Shown here piece by piece: positions 45,421 through 56,515 of a stretch of 64,000 nucleotides of DNA. The stretch's first letter is position 1. Every line of letters starts with the position of its first letter. Source of the DNA: Schistocephalus solidus (Eukaryota > Platyhelminthes > Cestoda > Diphyllobothriidea > Diphyllobothriidae); NCBI GenBank assembly GCA_017591395.1, contig WEDG01000198.1, positions 1 through 64,000 on the forward strand, given 5' to 3'. A model generated the notes under the pieces. That model did not search any database. It was not told the origin of the DNA and saw nothing but the letters and a program-made list of their open reading frames with translations. A program made the translations under genes and the position numbers.

Positions 45421-48400
45421 AAAGCCAAAAAATATTATTTCTTCAGAGGAACTTTGTGCTTCTGCTGAAAGTGAAGTTCTGAGAAGCTACAGCCCTAAAG
45501 GAGACAGCCCTAAGCCAACGTTTCGAGTGGGTTTTGGAAAGATTTTTATACCGAAAATTCTCAAAATCTCATTAGACACAGTCCGAGCCCCTTGCCGCAA
45601 CCCATGGAATGGCGTTAGTGGCAACTGACAGACTTTGCACCCGGGATATGCAGGGCTGTCCAATAGAAAGCAAACGGAATCATTTTGACGAGAACGTAGC
45701 TCTGGAGATACGATGCTAAACGAGTAAACTTAAACTTGAGCTTCTTCCTAAACGTCCGTTTGACCTGCTACTAGCCAGAATGACTGTATACTCGTAAGCC
45801 TTACTCCTCCTGGCTAGGTGCATGATAAAAGTGGATGCTGCGTCTCGAATCCGAAAATATCTTAGTTTGTAATCACACTTGCATTCATGGACGCTGAATG
45901 GTTGGACACGTATACTCGCTCAACGTGCGTCGTGCAAAACACATTGATCAAATAAGACTAGGACCATCGAGCACATCAGCTGACTTCAAACACAGAGATA
46001 ATGTCGGGTTATGTAGCTGAATTAGGAGATAAAACAGCCGGCATAATTCTTGGATTCGCCCACCGGTGTCACGACAGCCAGGTTAATTCAACAGCCTACA
46101 GCTGTGTGCCCTAATAACTGCAAGTGAATGAGAGTTCGACCGTCGCGAGTGACACCGTTTGCCGTGTGCTCTACGGAGCGGGTGCAGCACCGGTGAAACG
46201 CGTGTGAATTAGTTTAGAGTGATAGTAGACTTGCGCAGCATCCATCGCATCCTCCCCTATCTCACCGACCAGATCCGATAACAAGACAATGCCAAGACGA
46301 CCAGCGATGGGCTCGGGTGCAGCGGCCAACAAAGCTAAACGGACCATTTACGTGTGTTCAACACACAGCCTGTTCAACACGCAATGTATCAGGTTTTCAT
46401 GGAAATGAGGGGGCTCGGATTTCACGTTCATTGAAGTGCCATTACATTAGACAATCACTAAGCCTGACTCCCAGTCCTCAACCTAGTCACCCAATGCCAC
46501 AAAGATCGAGTTATCTAGCTAGTTGGGCACCTTTATAGCCCGTCCAAGAGGAAGTAGATTTTTACGCTATATGTGTTTTCGCCAATCCAGTCGAAGCAAC
46601 CCCAGTCCCTCTTCAAGTTCTATGACTATCGAAAAGCTAAGTTGCAATCTTGCAATCTTAACATGCTTAGGTAAATATACTATCGCATGGCCCTACTACC
46701 CGTGGAGAAATCGTCAACTGTACACTGATGCTGCATGAAAAAGGAGCTCAGCCCGCTTGGTTAGGACTATGCATGTTGTGGTGACGCGCCGGGGGCTCCG
46801 ATTCCGTGTGCAGATCTAATAAGCATGAAGTGATGGTATTTGGTCCAATAACTGGCAATCCGCACGTTTACTATAGGCCCTGAAAAAGTTAGGCATGAGG
46901 AAATAAACTAACTAGAAACGCTAAAATCTCATCGAAATGACTGCGCTAGTCACCATGCCTAGTCCATGGCGGTTCGGAATCCTACACAACGCAAAGAAGC
47001 CATGTGGAGTTGTACATAGATGCGCATAACAAGTATTCTCAGTGACGCGAATCGAATCAAATTCCGTCATGACTACCAGTATCAAACGGCTGTCTGATTC
47101 GGCAACTTCAGTGAAGAGGTCAACACCGTTTATCGTGCGTTTCAATGGCGGATCACAGAATTGGATGAAGTTCTCACTCTATCGTAGCAGAAGTTTCTGC
47201 TCCTTATATGGACGATATTTTAAAATGGATGCACCTCAATGACCACCCTGTTTGATTACGTCAGTTTCCTTAACTTTGAAAGAAATTTATGATGTTTTTG
47301 GTTTCAAATTTACATGAAGACCCCGACCGAGCGATCTTGACAATTCGCCTTGTTAAAGTCCAGCAGTGGTGACCTACAGAGCGTCCTGTATCCAGTGAAT
47401 GAGGCATACGAATCACTTGGTTTGTCCTTCGACAACGCAAAATGAATTTACCATTTACGTCTCCGACCATGCTATCTTCCTGAAACGATGGCCAGTTTCA
47501 AATATCTGGGGATCAAGTTTTTGACCAACGTGACATATCCCACTGAAACAGTGTTTCTAGCAAGCCTCTGATACAATACCGAGCATACTGTGGGCCGCGG
47601 CATGGCAGGAGTTCAGAATTTGTTTCTTACTCTCCCTTCAAGGAATTAAAACATCGGCGGTGGTGTGCACATAACTCCAACAGTTGGACAGGCACGCTGG
47701 CGCCTTCAGGCGGCCTGCTTGCAATCGGAGCTGGTGGCTGACTCAAGGCAATGGAGGAGGGGGAACTTGTTGATTTTGTAATGTTAATCAGTGTGCATCG
47801 AGCGATCGAGATTTAGCAACATCGTCTAAATGGTTTCTATGACGTCAGCTCGAAGACCCAGTAGCCATGGCAACTACTCACACCGGACCACCGTCCGATC
47901 AGTCAATCTCTACATTCTGTGAATAACTGGTTATTAAAGCAAGAGATTTTTGCCCAGCAATATTTGAAAACGACACACCAATAAACATGGCCTTACATTT
48001 AAGCGAGGCAGCCCGCTCTTGTCAGCAAAATAGTGCGAAGATATCCCAAACCCCGCAAAAGGCGGTTGATATGGTGTGGACAGATTTTTGCCGTCGGCAT
48101 AGCTGTATTTGTCCTTCGGCTCTGAAGAAGTATGTCTAGTTTACCGGATCCCTCACTTATGGCGAAACACCATAAGTATATCAGTGGGACACGTTAAACA
48201 GAATATGACTAACGTCCTGTCAAGCAAGTATTGGTGGCAAATCGACGATTATAATCAGCAAGGCTTAACATGCCCTCAACAGTACTGCATTGAGAACGAA
48301 GTGCAGAGACCAACGAGCTGGTTTTCTGAGGATTTGCCCAGTAATAGTCAGATTAAATTACGTGAATCTTTCAGCCAATTCTGACAGCTGCGTTTAAAAT

Positions 48401-49401
48401 GCTTATTTTTCCCATAGCTGTGGCCGATAGTCAGTGGTGCTGCGTAGACAGAAATGACAGAGGTGCTAGTTAAGAACCCCGTCAGTCATACGGAAGCTAG
48501 TCGATACCACGCGAACAGTGCATAGTTGCTCTGTTGCTAGGGTGTCTCCTGGATGCAGGAGGTGCATAGGTGGCCGACATGCAGGACAAAGTAGGAGCTT
48601 ACTCCTGCGATCTTGATTCCCCAACAATTTAGGTAAGGGATGCGAACTTCAGACATCACATTTTATTGTCGAAAACCACGCGCCATCAAGCTTATTACGA
48701 CACCGGAGGAATGCTTGTACCCTCCATCATACAATACAAGCAGAATGTTCCAGATTGCGCAGTATAGCCAACAAATGAACCAGGATTGCGGAACACGGCT
48801 CTCGCGGTCACTGTATCATGGACCATTAACACTGAATTCGGACGCTTTCATTTGGTTTTCTGGGACTTTTGAGAACAAGTCGAAGTTATTTCTAGTACAC
48901 TGGCTCAAGAACATAACCGAGAAACAGGGGTGATACAGGGATACATTTTCCAGGCATTAACCAGCGCCGCGTCAGTGCCATCATTTAACTTTGCGAGACT
49001 AGGCAGTCGGTGTATCCAACATCAGTTTTCAGCGTCTGGTAGCAAGAACGCCGTTGGTTCATAACTGCTTATTTCGTAGCGAACCCTCATTAGGAGTCTT
49101 TCAATTATCTGCGAACAGTGGACACATAAAGTAGCTTGAGGCCACGTATGCGGAAAAAACAGTCTTCGATAAAGAACACTAGCGACGCCGAATGACATTA
49201 AAGCCGTCGAATAGGCTGGGGGAGCCTATCAGCATTTGTATCTATAGACCACTTCCACCATCATACGGAGATGTATGCTAGAAATAATGTCACAAAAGTT
49301 ACTTTTCACTGTCAAATCAAAAGACGGCGGGGCGCACAACAAGTTTTCGGCTAGGTTTGCTTTACTTATAGAAAGCAAAGACACACGGAAGACACTGCGA
49401 A
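45421..49401. other. 4-kb region without recognised genes or repeats
   Basis: Only short open frames (at most 97 codons), none with a recognised domain, and no match to the repeats elsewhere in the window. It is less AT-rich in homopolymers than the transposon areas. It lies downstream of NDUFA8 and could hold unrecognised exons or very old elements. Confidence 0.3.
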
Positions 49402-49407
49402 TTTATT
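49402..49407 (-). terminator. NDUFA8 polyadenylation signal
   Basis: AATAAA on the minus strand, 58 nt after the NDUFA8 stop codon (49466-49468). The position fits a short 3' UTR. There is no transcript evidence. Confidence 0.55.
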
Positions 49408-49465
49408 TAAAGACTATATAACGAAACTACGGGAGTGGATTGGAAATGAAAGTCAACTGGAGGTA

Positions 49466-49697
49466 TTAAACCATAGCCTCATTTAGGTACTTCCTGGCTT
49501 CTAAAGTCTCTGGATCTGGCATACTATCGAAGTCAGGCATATCGGGGATGCGCTCGGGCATCGGAGCAGGCTTTGGCGTTGGCCGAGGACGGTTGGTGTC
49601 AATGAGTCGAACACGATTAAAGTAGCCCAGTTCAGGTCGTTCTTGGCCTATCTTCATTTTTATGCACTCATCCAGTGGGTATTGGAGTTTTCGACAG
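49466..49697 (-). CDS. NDUFA8: NDUFA8 exon 3 (last exon)
   Basis: One base completing Asn 97, 76 codons and TAA. It has CRKLQYPLDECIKMKIGQER (cysteines 98 and 108), LGYFNRVRLIDTNRPRP and a Pro/Met-rich end with PAPMPERIPDMPDFDSM. The open frame extends upstream of 49697 into the intron, but those residues do not belong to the family. Confidence 0.92.
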
Positions 49698-52600
49698 CTA
49701 AAAGATGCAAAAGAAACTGGGTGCTTAACTTTTTTAAGAAAAACAGTGCGAATATTTACTATTACCCCAAAAACCCCATCTCGAGATCGAAAAAAGTTGA
49801 CAGCAGATATAAAGAAGGCACCAACAGAGAACGAAAAAATAATAGCTGTGAAAGTTGTTCGGCGCTGAAGCTCACGGAACAGAACGCAGATGCACTTAAT
49901 ATGCAAAATATTTCATTTTGTGACCAAAGTGGTAATGAAAACTATGTTGTGACATGCATAAGGAACTCAATAGTCTTGTTGGCGCAGATTAAAGACGCCC
50001 TATACAAAGTAACAGAGACATATTAACCGCCCAGACGGGACATATTAAACAATTTTCTCCATAAGACTAAGGCGTACAAAGGAAGAGCGAAATATAGCAT
50101 ACAATGAGGCCAAAAATGTTGCGTCTGGTTAGTTATTAATCACGATACAGTTAGTTTTTGATAGTCTACAAAAACCCTAAGATCTGTACGTGAATTAGTT
50201 GAAGGCGAGATAAGTGTAGCGAGGCCCGAAGAGCAATGCTCTTTCATAGCTGCAATATATTACAGATTGAGTACAGCCATTAGCATAAGCAAAGGAAAAT
50301 GCAGCCACCGTGTTATTTGTACTAGCGACGGCCACCATGGTTTTAGGTTTCTCCAATTTAGAGTTTCCATGTTCGAGCGCCTCGAGTGGAATTTCTGCGT
50401 CTCCAGCATCCGAAACTATGCGAGGGACGGCAATGCTAAGGTGGCGGAGCTAGCAGGGACTGTTAAACAGTAGAGCGATAACTGCCAGATGAACATGGGT
50501 TTGAGTCTAACAAACAAGCATTCATAGAGAACGCAGCCCCACAGTGGTAAATCGACGACTTAAAGAAAGGTGGAAAGAAATCAGACTGTGATATTAGGAA
50601 TAATTCATCTACAACCACAGCCTTATGGTTTAGGGCCTTAAACATGCAACGGGTGAATCTAGACCCACCATGTGTACCACAAGTTATGGTACGGCATCCG
50701 CAAACGTCGAAGTATCCGGGACTGCCAGCGTGCTGGAAGCCAAGTATGCGGACTGGAAGCCCTTGGCTAAGAGAAGGAATATGTTTACTTAAAAGTACGT
50801 GCATATCCTCAAGTCTACATAAACCAATCACCCCATTCAGCTCTGGCACCTGAACTGCTTATGCATTATGAGTCCGGCCCCACCAAGCAAAATGAAACGA
50901 TCAGACGCTTACTGCCTCCATTACAGTGGTGTGCATGAGAATTCAGGCATCGCACGCGTGCCGTAAAGAGGCAAGCAAAGTGTTCGTTAACACCGTCCAC
51001 ATTCGGTCGAAGGACGAAATTGCTAATACCAGTGCAGTTACTGTCAATTTCCCATGCTCAACGCAGGTGACAATAAAAACTAATCATACGACCGTAATTA
51101 CGTGATTGTCATCTATTCATTTCAGTGACATGCAAGTTATTTCAGGGGAGGACTTGGAATGCACAAGTCGGTGAAGCTGAGAAACCTGCTTCGAAAATGA
51201 GTCATTCATTGGCAATTGATATGAATTTGACAACCGGCATTCAGCTTTGCAGAAACAAGCTGGTTAGAGTTCATGACAGGTCTCGGAATCCGAAGTGGCA
51301 CATATAGGTCTGATATTAATTTGTAATAGAGACATTTCATAGACTGAGTACGTCCTCGTAGACTGATGTAGTTTTTGACTGCTGCTCAATACAGGGAGCC
51401 GAGAGGTAGTTGATAGTCCAATTCACACGTTTGCGAGTATGAGGGCATCCAATTCCGAAGGCAAGCAGGAAACTCATTCTGTATTAAAGGCGTGAAACGC
51501 TTAAAGTCTATTAAATCAAAATAGTCAATCGTATAATTGAAGACCGAGTCACCATCTTGAAAGAATATATGAACACTCAGCTCTCCATTATGGATGCTTA
51601 ACCTGTCCACTTAAGTTCTAGCAGGCACAAACCAGGAGAAAATTTGAGTTGCAGATGATATGGAGTGCACCTGTTACGTCGGAGATACGAATGTTGGGCG
51701 AATCATCTTCAAGTGACAAAAACAATTAGGATTTGTTGAAACCGAGAATAACAAAATATGACAAAGATTTGAGATGAGTCTTAGTCGTTGGCTACTCTAT
51801 AAGAATCAGTCAGCTTTTTCGGCAATCGATAAGCAATTCGGCGCATGCGGGATGAGCATAATTGTAATAAACACTCAGTAATTGGCTGCCTCAACGACTG
51901 CCGCACTGTGTAGGGTGGTCAGCTACCACCACGACAGCTGTGTTTAGTCATCTACTGCTGAAACTCCAGAGTTTGTAAAGCGTTTCTTGAACAGAAAAAT
52001 TCCGGGTGGCAAACTACTACGTGAAATATATAATAGCTATTCCAGCGTGGTTCGGAAGTCTGTCGTAGCTAGTGCGGGCCGAGGGGATAAATAAGAATTC
52101 CAGAAACACAGATGGCAGGTTAGTCTACATCGTCGCTAAAAATTTTGTTGGCACCTTCACTGACTTTTGCTGAATGCATGGGGGTGTGCGAGCAAGTCCT
52201 TCACCATGCGACGGATCTTAGGACGATATCTTCTTGAGTAAAAGGGGACTGACTGTTCTCTCGATTTTGACGGAGCCTTTGTCCAGGTCAACAAAATTGC
52301 CCTCTGGAAGGCCTGAAGATTCATGTAGTTGAGAAAACTACCTTATTAACTCGTGTGGAAAACTGCTCGAAGATGCGGTGAAGAGTATTTTATGAGCGGG
52401 GTTGGTAGCCAGCAGAACCATATCTTTTTGCAAACACTCTTTAATTAAGCGGTATATGTAACTTTGACAAAAATAAAGCGCCAATACAAGGGTTTCAATG
52501 CCCGAAAAACTTCGACTGGATCCTTGAGTATATAAATGTACTTGCATTTGATGCAGATGTGATCGTGCCTGATCAGGCCGGCCTCGATGACATCGCGGAA

Positions 52601-55113
52601 TGCCAATCCCCATTCGTGACGTTCTGTTGCACCGGGTCAGGAGAGCTCGGCCCATTTGTTCCTCTGCATCGATGGCATTGTTTCGCCTGTAAATTCCATG
52701 GAGGAGCGCAGTGTTCCACTAACCCAAGGTCAAGTTGCACTGAGAGTCCAAACCACTTCTTTATTTGGCCGCCTTAACGCCATAGACTTTACTCCAAATT
52801 CGCTCATTACATTCATAGGGACTAAACACGGCAACGAATTAACTACTTAAGAGCATCACAAGTTTTCGCCGTTTCCTGAAGGCTGGCACAAAGCCGCCGA
52901 TGTCGGTAAGATTAGGATCCTGTCAACAATACTTTTCCGCCAAAATCCAAATCAATTTGGTCGTATAGCAGCCCGTTGACAATCTTCTCAGGGAGATGGC
53001 CATAAAGGTCTTGGCAACAAAGGTTAAGAAATTGAAAATATTTTAATTTTCGACGTATCCCGCCAACCTTTTTGTATATGGATTAGATGCTATATTTCCA
53101 GTCACGTGGTAGTTAAAGTTTGTTTAGCACACACAAATAGCTTAGGAGACTGTATTAGGACGTCGACAACGACTCTGGAAAGGTTGGGTTGTTTCTTATT
53201 ACCAGGAAAGTCTTTAGAAGGGTCGGCAGCATACGGGACACATCACAACTACGGGATGACAGAAAAAAACAACGGAGGGAGTGCAAGTGGAACTCGCAAT
53301 GCAACAAGTTCTCAAAGTATACACGCAAGAGGTGTAGCCACGATCGTTTTGCTGGGTCAGCGGCGAACAAGAACCATCCGATCCAGAGTGTAAATCAAAG
53401 TAATTATCTCTTATCGTCAACTTTTTCGGCGTAGTAAATAGAGATCATGAATTTATGCTAATCGGATTTTTTCTTATCACCCAGTAATTAAAAAGAAGCT
53501 CCCAAAGGTTGTAAATTAATTTTATCCATCGAAAAAGTATTAGTTGTAATCGATCACTATCAGTCTATGCTGACAAAAATGTCAATGTAAAAAGTTTAAC
53601 CCTGAATTCCGCCTTGAAGTTTGCAAGACTCACGGTAACACTAAAAGTATGTTCAGACAGAAGCCTGACAGCAGAAATCATAGTAAAAACTGAAGAGGAA
53701 GCTGAAAATAACGATGCAAGCAGACTGGAAAACCGTGCTCATACATGAGAAACCACAATTCCTCTCTAGCGCAACCGGCAGCATCCACAGTAGTTTTTTC
53801 TTCGGCTTAAAAACTACGCAAGTCTAGACTGATGAAAATCTGGAAAAAGTATTAAAAAGTTCTTTGGTTGGAGATAAAATTTGGTGCATCAGAAATTCAT
53901 AGAACAGGCATATTAGTCAATCCTCCATACCTAGAAGCGAAATCTTTGGAGGTTGACGAATTTACTAAGTTAACGGAAGTTATAGAAACACAAGGAGTGA
54001 AAAATCTCAAACCCTCAAGGGAACAGTTATGAACTGCATTCAGTAATTAATCCCGAGAAATAAAAAGGCCAGAAAAATAAACACGAAACCATCAGTTTTA
54101 AGTGCAATACCAAGAGCCAGGGGAACATGTTTTCCATCACCCGCGCACCGTGTGCTAAGTGTATATATGTGATTACTGAACGACCATTAATGGGGATATA
54201 GGGGGTTCAATCGGTAACTTTCCCAAAACATATATGCAGGTAAGCAACCGCCTACATTGACGTCAACAGGCTGCAACGTCACGTTGTTGTGAGCTGTTTT
54301 CTAATGAGCTAAAAGGAGTCTAATAAACAAACATTACTTCCGCAGAAGATTAACATACTGCCAATTCCCTACTTTTCATAAATTGCTTTAGATAAGCAGA
54401 ATAAAGACCACAAGTGCGACTCATATCAGTCTGAAGGTGCGTTTAGGAACGCATTCGAAGTGGTGCACGACTGCAGGACGTCGAATAGCTACTATGGAAC
54501 GGATTACATGTACCTGAGTTTGGCAATAAAGCATTGCTCTGTTCTTAATGAAAAACGGTATGACAACACTGAGCATGTAAAACACATAGGCAACTACAAG
54601 ACCGACCGTGACAGTGTTCAGCTTAGCAATGCCGCCCTGACAATCCAAAAGTTCACATAGTACTGGAGAAACAAGCAATCCATTTAAACAGCAAATTCCC
54701 GGACTGGAAGGAAAAATAACAACACAATTTGAAAAAATTTCTAAAAATTATCGAACGAAGACGAAGAGACCGGCCTTTTAAAGAGACTTACTTCTCGATG
54801 GAAAAAGTGCGTCCACCGTGCTTGTATATACATTGAAAATAATCAGTAAACTGGTCAGCACAATTCTTTTTCAAAAGGCCAAGAAATTTAAGGCCACAAG
54901 ACGTCACCTCTTTCCCTTCTGTTAAACATTTACGAGGATCATGGTGTTCTTGATTGCAAAGCATGAACTCCTACGAGGTTAGCAAATCACCAACAGGAGC
55001 ACCTTAGACTGCCTGTCGCAGAATTTTCCCATGTGAATAGCCGCAGCAAGCAGAGGAACAGACGTCATTTTTATTTCTGGAACCTCTAACTCGCTTAAAG
55101 GTGGCAAATCCAT
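49466..55113 (-). CDS. NDUFA8: NADH dehydrogenase (ubiquinone) 1 alpha subcomplex subunit 8 (complex I), 3 exons
   Basis: CDS = complement of 49466-49697, 54792-54970 and 55003-55113, 173 residues with TAA at 49466-49468; the human protein is about the same length. The product is an accessory subunit of respiratory complex I on the intermembrane-space side of the inner mitochondrial membrane, imported and oxidised by the MIA40 pathway (family knowledge). Eight cysteines at residues 32/42, 52/62, 74/84 and 98/108 form four CX9C motifs, the twin-CHCH signature; matching landmarks are EFMLC, DPRKCLTEGK and CRKLQYPLDEC. The C-terminus is Pro/Met-rich. Start chosen at MDLPPLSEL to fit the family length; the frame is open further upstream. 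All junctions are GT-AG and keep frame. No disabling change was seen, so it is probably functional. Confidence 0.93.
49698..54791 (-). other. NDUFA8: NDUFA8 intron 2, 5.1 kb
   Basis: Donor GTAAGT and acceptor 'ttttgcatcttttag'. It splits an Asn codon (AA/C). No transposon of the types seen elsewhere was recognised in it, although the rest of the window is packed with them. The open frames inside it (for example 50463-50849 minus, 53106-53393 plus) show no domain, so I treat them as chance. Confidence 0.85.
54792..54970 (-). CDS. NDUFA8: NDUFA8 exon 2
   Basis: 59 codons plus two bases of a split codon. It encodes EFMLCNQEHHDPRKC, the block CLTEGKEVTSCGLKF and CADQFTDYFQCIYK, i.e. cysteines 42, 52, 62, 74 and 84. 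The donor is GTAAGT (54786-54791). Confidence 0.92.
54971..55002 (-). other. NDUFA8: NDUFA8 intron 1, 32 bp
   Basis: The minus strand starts GTGCTC, contains GCTAAC as a possible branch site, and ends CTCGTAG. Removal joins SK to EFMLC in frame; retention would shift the frame and give an early stop (VLLLVIC then TAA). Very short introns of this size are known in flatworm genes. Confidence 0.88.
55003..55113 (-). CDS. NDUFA8: NDUFA8 exon 1 (coding part)
   Basis: 37 codons, from ATG at 55111-55113 to Lys 37; ends in phase 0 before GTGCTC. It carries MDLPPLSELEVPEIK, VPLLAAAIHMGKFC and the first cysteine (Cys 32). The bases before the ATG (ACTCA) give only a weak start context, with G at +4. 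Confidence 0.9.
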
Positions 55114-55362
55114 TGAGTGTTTAAGTAACCCAACAAAAACAGAAGAAGCCAAAAAACCAACCCCGTCGCAGCTAAAACACCAAATGACTCCCACAGGAAT
55201 TGAAGTCTCTGTACGATTGGTCTCTGTAGTGGTTACTCCTGATAGGACAGTCCTCTCCTCTGAATGAGTCATAGGTTCGCAATTGGATAATAATTAAGTA
55301 TAATGCAGTATATATAAAAGAGATAGGCTGCGCCTTTAAAAACCCTATTTACAGATAGACGT
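55114..55362 (-). promoter_or_regulatory. NDUFA8 5' flank
   Basis: Only about 250 bp separate the NDUFA8 start from the first transposon sequence. A pyrimidine-rich stretch and a possible acceptor ('ggtgttttag', AG at 55172-55173) lie 58 nt before the ATG, where a 5' UTR intron or a spliced-leader site could be. No TATA box is obvious. Confidence 0.35.
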
Positions 55363-55454
55363 GCCATGGTCTTCCTGCCTCACTGGATTGCCAATTTCGG
55401 TGTGCCAGCCACCATTAACACTGACCGCGAAAGCAAGTTTCAATCTAGTCTTTT
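55363..55454 (+). pseudogene. Gypsy (CsRn1-like) integrase core fragment
   Basis: Reads AMVFLPHWIANFGVPATINT then DRESKFQSSLF, close to the Gypsy-1 integrase at 19890-19980. It includes the second catalytic Asp. It is cut on the right by a reversed nLTR-B tail. Confidence 0.75.
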
Positions 55455-56243
55455 TTGGAATTTATATTTGGTTAGCACCAGCAAGGCACTATCTAAACAA
55501 ACATTAGTAACGAAATAAAGTTATGACAATGTGTGCAGATAAAATGTACAGATACTTAATAATGTAGACATAACTTGTCCTGCTATGTCAACAGTTAGAA
55601 ATGTTTTGAAATTAATGGTGAACTAGAAAAAATAGGCAGTGAAAAAAACTCCTACCATAAAAATGGAGGCAGAGTTCAATAGTCCTTCATTTTTGAATAG
55701 AAGGTAGGAGAAAAAAACTGCTTTGGAAAAAAATGGTCAGGTGTTAGAGGAGGGTAATACTACAGTAGCATTTCAGAATGAGATAATGAAACGTCGAGGT
55801 GATTCGTTCTTGATCACTTAGGCGTATGAAACAAAATCTAACGAAAATGCGTCAATGAACTTAAGTCCTCAGTATCTTAGGATCCAGAATTGAATTCTGA
55901 TGATGGTTAGTATCCAAAGAAACGGTAGCATTTTAGACTGTGGACCACCGAATGTGTACGTCCGAATGACGTTATCGTTTGGAGGACTGGTGATATTAGG
56001 AGACATCATAGTTCAGCGGCGACTCAAGGTAGCGAAAACATAGTTTCAAGGGGGTCCCTTAAATTCCCGATAGTTCTGGGAAAGAGACTGGGAAAAGATG
56101 AGGAAAATTAAAAGTTAATAAAATCAGTGTTAAGATAAATGTGCAGTCTTCGCTTGAATGCAGATAGACTAGTTAACGACATTATTTCAATTAGCAAGTT
56201 ATTCGAAAGAAAACTATACCTAAAAGCAAAGAAGAGAGAGCGT
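55455..56243 (-). mobile_element. nLTR-B 3' end, reversed (uninterrupted UTR-coding junction)
   Basis: The 590-bp 3' UTR (55455-56048) continues without break into the RT C-terminal coding end (56049-56243). This is the reference arrangement that shows where nLTR-A copy 1 entered the copy at 14468-19410. 5'-truncated at about 56243. Confidence 0.8.
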
Positions 56244-56515
56244 TTACACGTTTACTTCGTTCTCGAAGACAAGTCAGAATTGTTCAGTGTATTCTTTGCA
56301 AATAATCTAACGATGGAATCTGAACCGGTTCCGACGTTTCAGGCATCCTCATTCAATGTTATCAGCACCATTGATTTCTCCATAGAACTAATTCGTAAGC
56401 AAATAATGCGTCTGCAAAACTCGCACTCTTCGGGGACTGATGGTATTCCAAACTAAGTTATAAAGAGAGTGCCGAGCTTTCCCGATTGCTTAGCCATGTA
56501 TTCTCTGTGTATAAT
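56244..56515 (+). pseudogene. nLTR-B subtype-2 RT entry fragment
   Basis: Reads EDKSELFSVFFANNLTMES, VISTIDFSIELIRKQIMRL and SSGTDGIPN then TAA, nearly the same as 37485-37694, followed by RVPSFPDCLAMYS-like sequence matching 37695-37745. It is only 270 bp long and truncated at both ends. Confidence 0.8.

Noticed and set aside
46240..46330. 3' LTR of Gypsy-2
   Set aside because: Composition resembles the 5' LTR end ('cctcccctatctcacc'), but no alignable stretch with 41398-41674 was found.
48640..48933. 97-codon plus-strand frame
   Set aside because: Not recognised and isolated; a frame of this length is expected by chance in several kilobases.
49698..49906. N-terminal extension of the frame containing NDUFA8 exon 3
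   Set aside because: The residues upstream of 49697 do not match the family, and a good acceptor lies exactly at the start of the conserved part, so they are intron.
49643..50026. 127-codon plus-strand frame overlapping NDUFA8 exon 3
   Set aside because: It is the opposite strand of a conserved exon plus intron sequence and has no family features.
50463..50849. 128-codon minus-strand frame inside NDUFA8 intron 2
   Set aside because: No domain, no second copy, and no convincing start or splice context.
54460..54660. 66-codon plus-strand frame between NDUFA8 exons
   Set aside because: It lies inside intron 2 and resembles no family.
49466..55113. NDUFA8 as a processed retrocopy
   Set aside because: Two GT-AG introns are present and no A-rich tail or disabling change was seen, so it is a genuine gene.
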